From assembly GCA_028288905.1 (NCBI GenBank), contig JAQGHJ010000709.1, positions 1 to 5,485 of the forward strand: a DNA stretch of 5,485 nucleotides. Direction: 5' to 3'. The stretch comes from Phycisphaerales bacterium (GTDB lineage Bacteria > Planctomycetota > Phycisphaerae > Tepidisphaerales > Tepidisphaeraceae). A program made the position numbers and the translations under genes. Positions within the stretch are counted from its first letter, which is position 1. Each line of letters starts with the position of its first letter. The notes beneath the pieces are model-generated. The model ran no database searches. It had not been told where the DNA came from and saw only the letters and a list, made by a program, of their open reading frames with translations. Of this stretch, positions 5,357 to 5,485 are shown piece by piece.

Positions 5357-5485
5357 TTACTTGCCCTTGCCGTTGGTCGGCTTGGCCCCAGCCCCGCCGC
5401 CGGCGGCGGGCGGTGCCTTGGGCTGCGGGTTGACGGGCTTGGCCGGAGGCTTGGTGCCGGCCGGGCGGGTCGCCCCGGTCGGGGC
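5357..5485 (-). CDS. C-terminal tail of an unidentified protein (runs off the right edge)
   Basis: A frame open from the right edge for 42 codons ends in TAA at 5359-5357, 87 bp before oppA. It consists almost only of Pro, Ala, Gly, Lys and Thr, with repeated KP and PK steps (TKPPAKPVNPQPKAPP) and ends TNGKGK. Such tails are disordered and often basic, and they say nothing about function. It is probably a real gene end, because the third codon positions are strongly G/C and the spacing to oppA is operon-like. A chance frame in GC-rich DNA cannot be excluded. The same orientation and short gap suggest possible co-transcription with oppA. Confidence 0.6.
   Translation of the reverse strand, partial: APTGATRPAGTKPPAKPVNPQPKAPPAAGGGAGAKPTNGKGK

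Overview
This is a high-GC window, roughly two-thirds or more G+C by eye. Every gene I can support lies on the minus strand, so the window reads from right to left. The main content is an Opp/Dpp-type peptide ABC importer: a substrate-binding protein (oppA-like, 5269-3515), then the two permeases (oppB-like, 2762-1845, and oppC-like, 1628-633). Beyond a probable terminator comes the N-terminal part of a further membrane-tethered protein (456 to the left edge), most likely a second peptide-binding protein of the same system. No ATPase gene (oppD/oppF) is visible here. At the right edge lies the Pro/Ala/Lys-rich C-terminal tail of an unidentified upstream gene (485 bp region end to 5357).

The binding proteins carry an uncleaved-looking N-terminal membrane helix and no lipobox cysteine. 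Together with the base composition and the scarcity of Shine-Dalgarno sequences, this suggests a planctomycete, perhaps of the Gemmata group. That assignment is inference, not a database result.

The unusual part is the 752-bp gap between oppA and oppB. It holds a small cassette: a gene for a short GIY-YIG (URI-type) nuclease, bracketed by a 50-bp inverted repeat (2918-2967 and 3418-3467, 49 of 50 bases matching). Outside that are G-rich degenerate heptamer tracts, also in opposite orientations. The nuclease reading frame is broken at a run of six A's immediately after the catalytic glutamate. A -1 shift at that run restores the conserved C-terminal half (KIKGWTRAKK...). The cassette looks like a small mobile or repeat-associated element that landed inside a transport operon.

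Smaller regulatory candidates are also present. An 11-codon leader ORF with a strong AGGAGG overlaps the oppC start. Two perfect 8-bp hairpins flank oppB. An intrinsic-terminator-like hairpin with a T6 run lies between oppC and the last gene. In working terms, OppA and the downstream binding protein would capture peptides in the periplasm and OppB/OppC would form the channel. The ATPases must be encoded elsewhere, or just outside this window.
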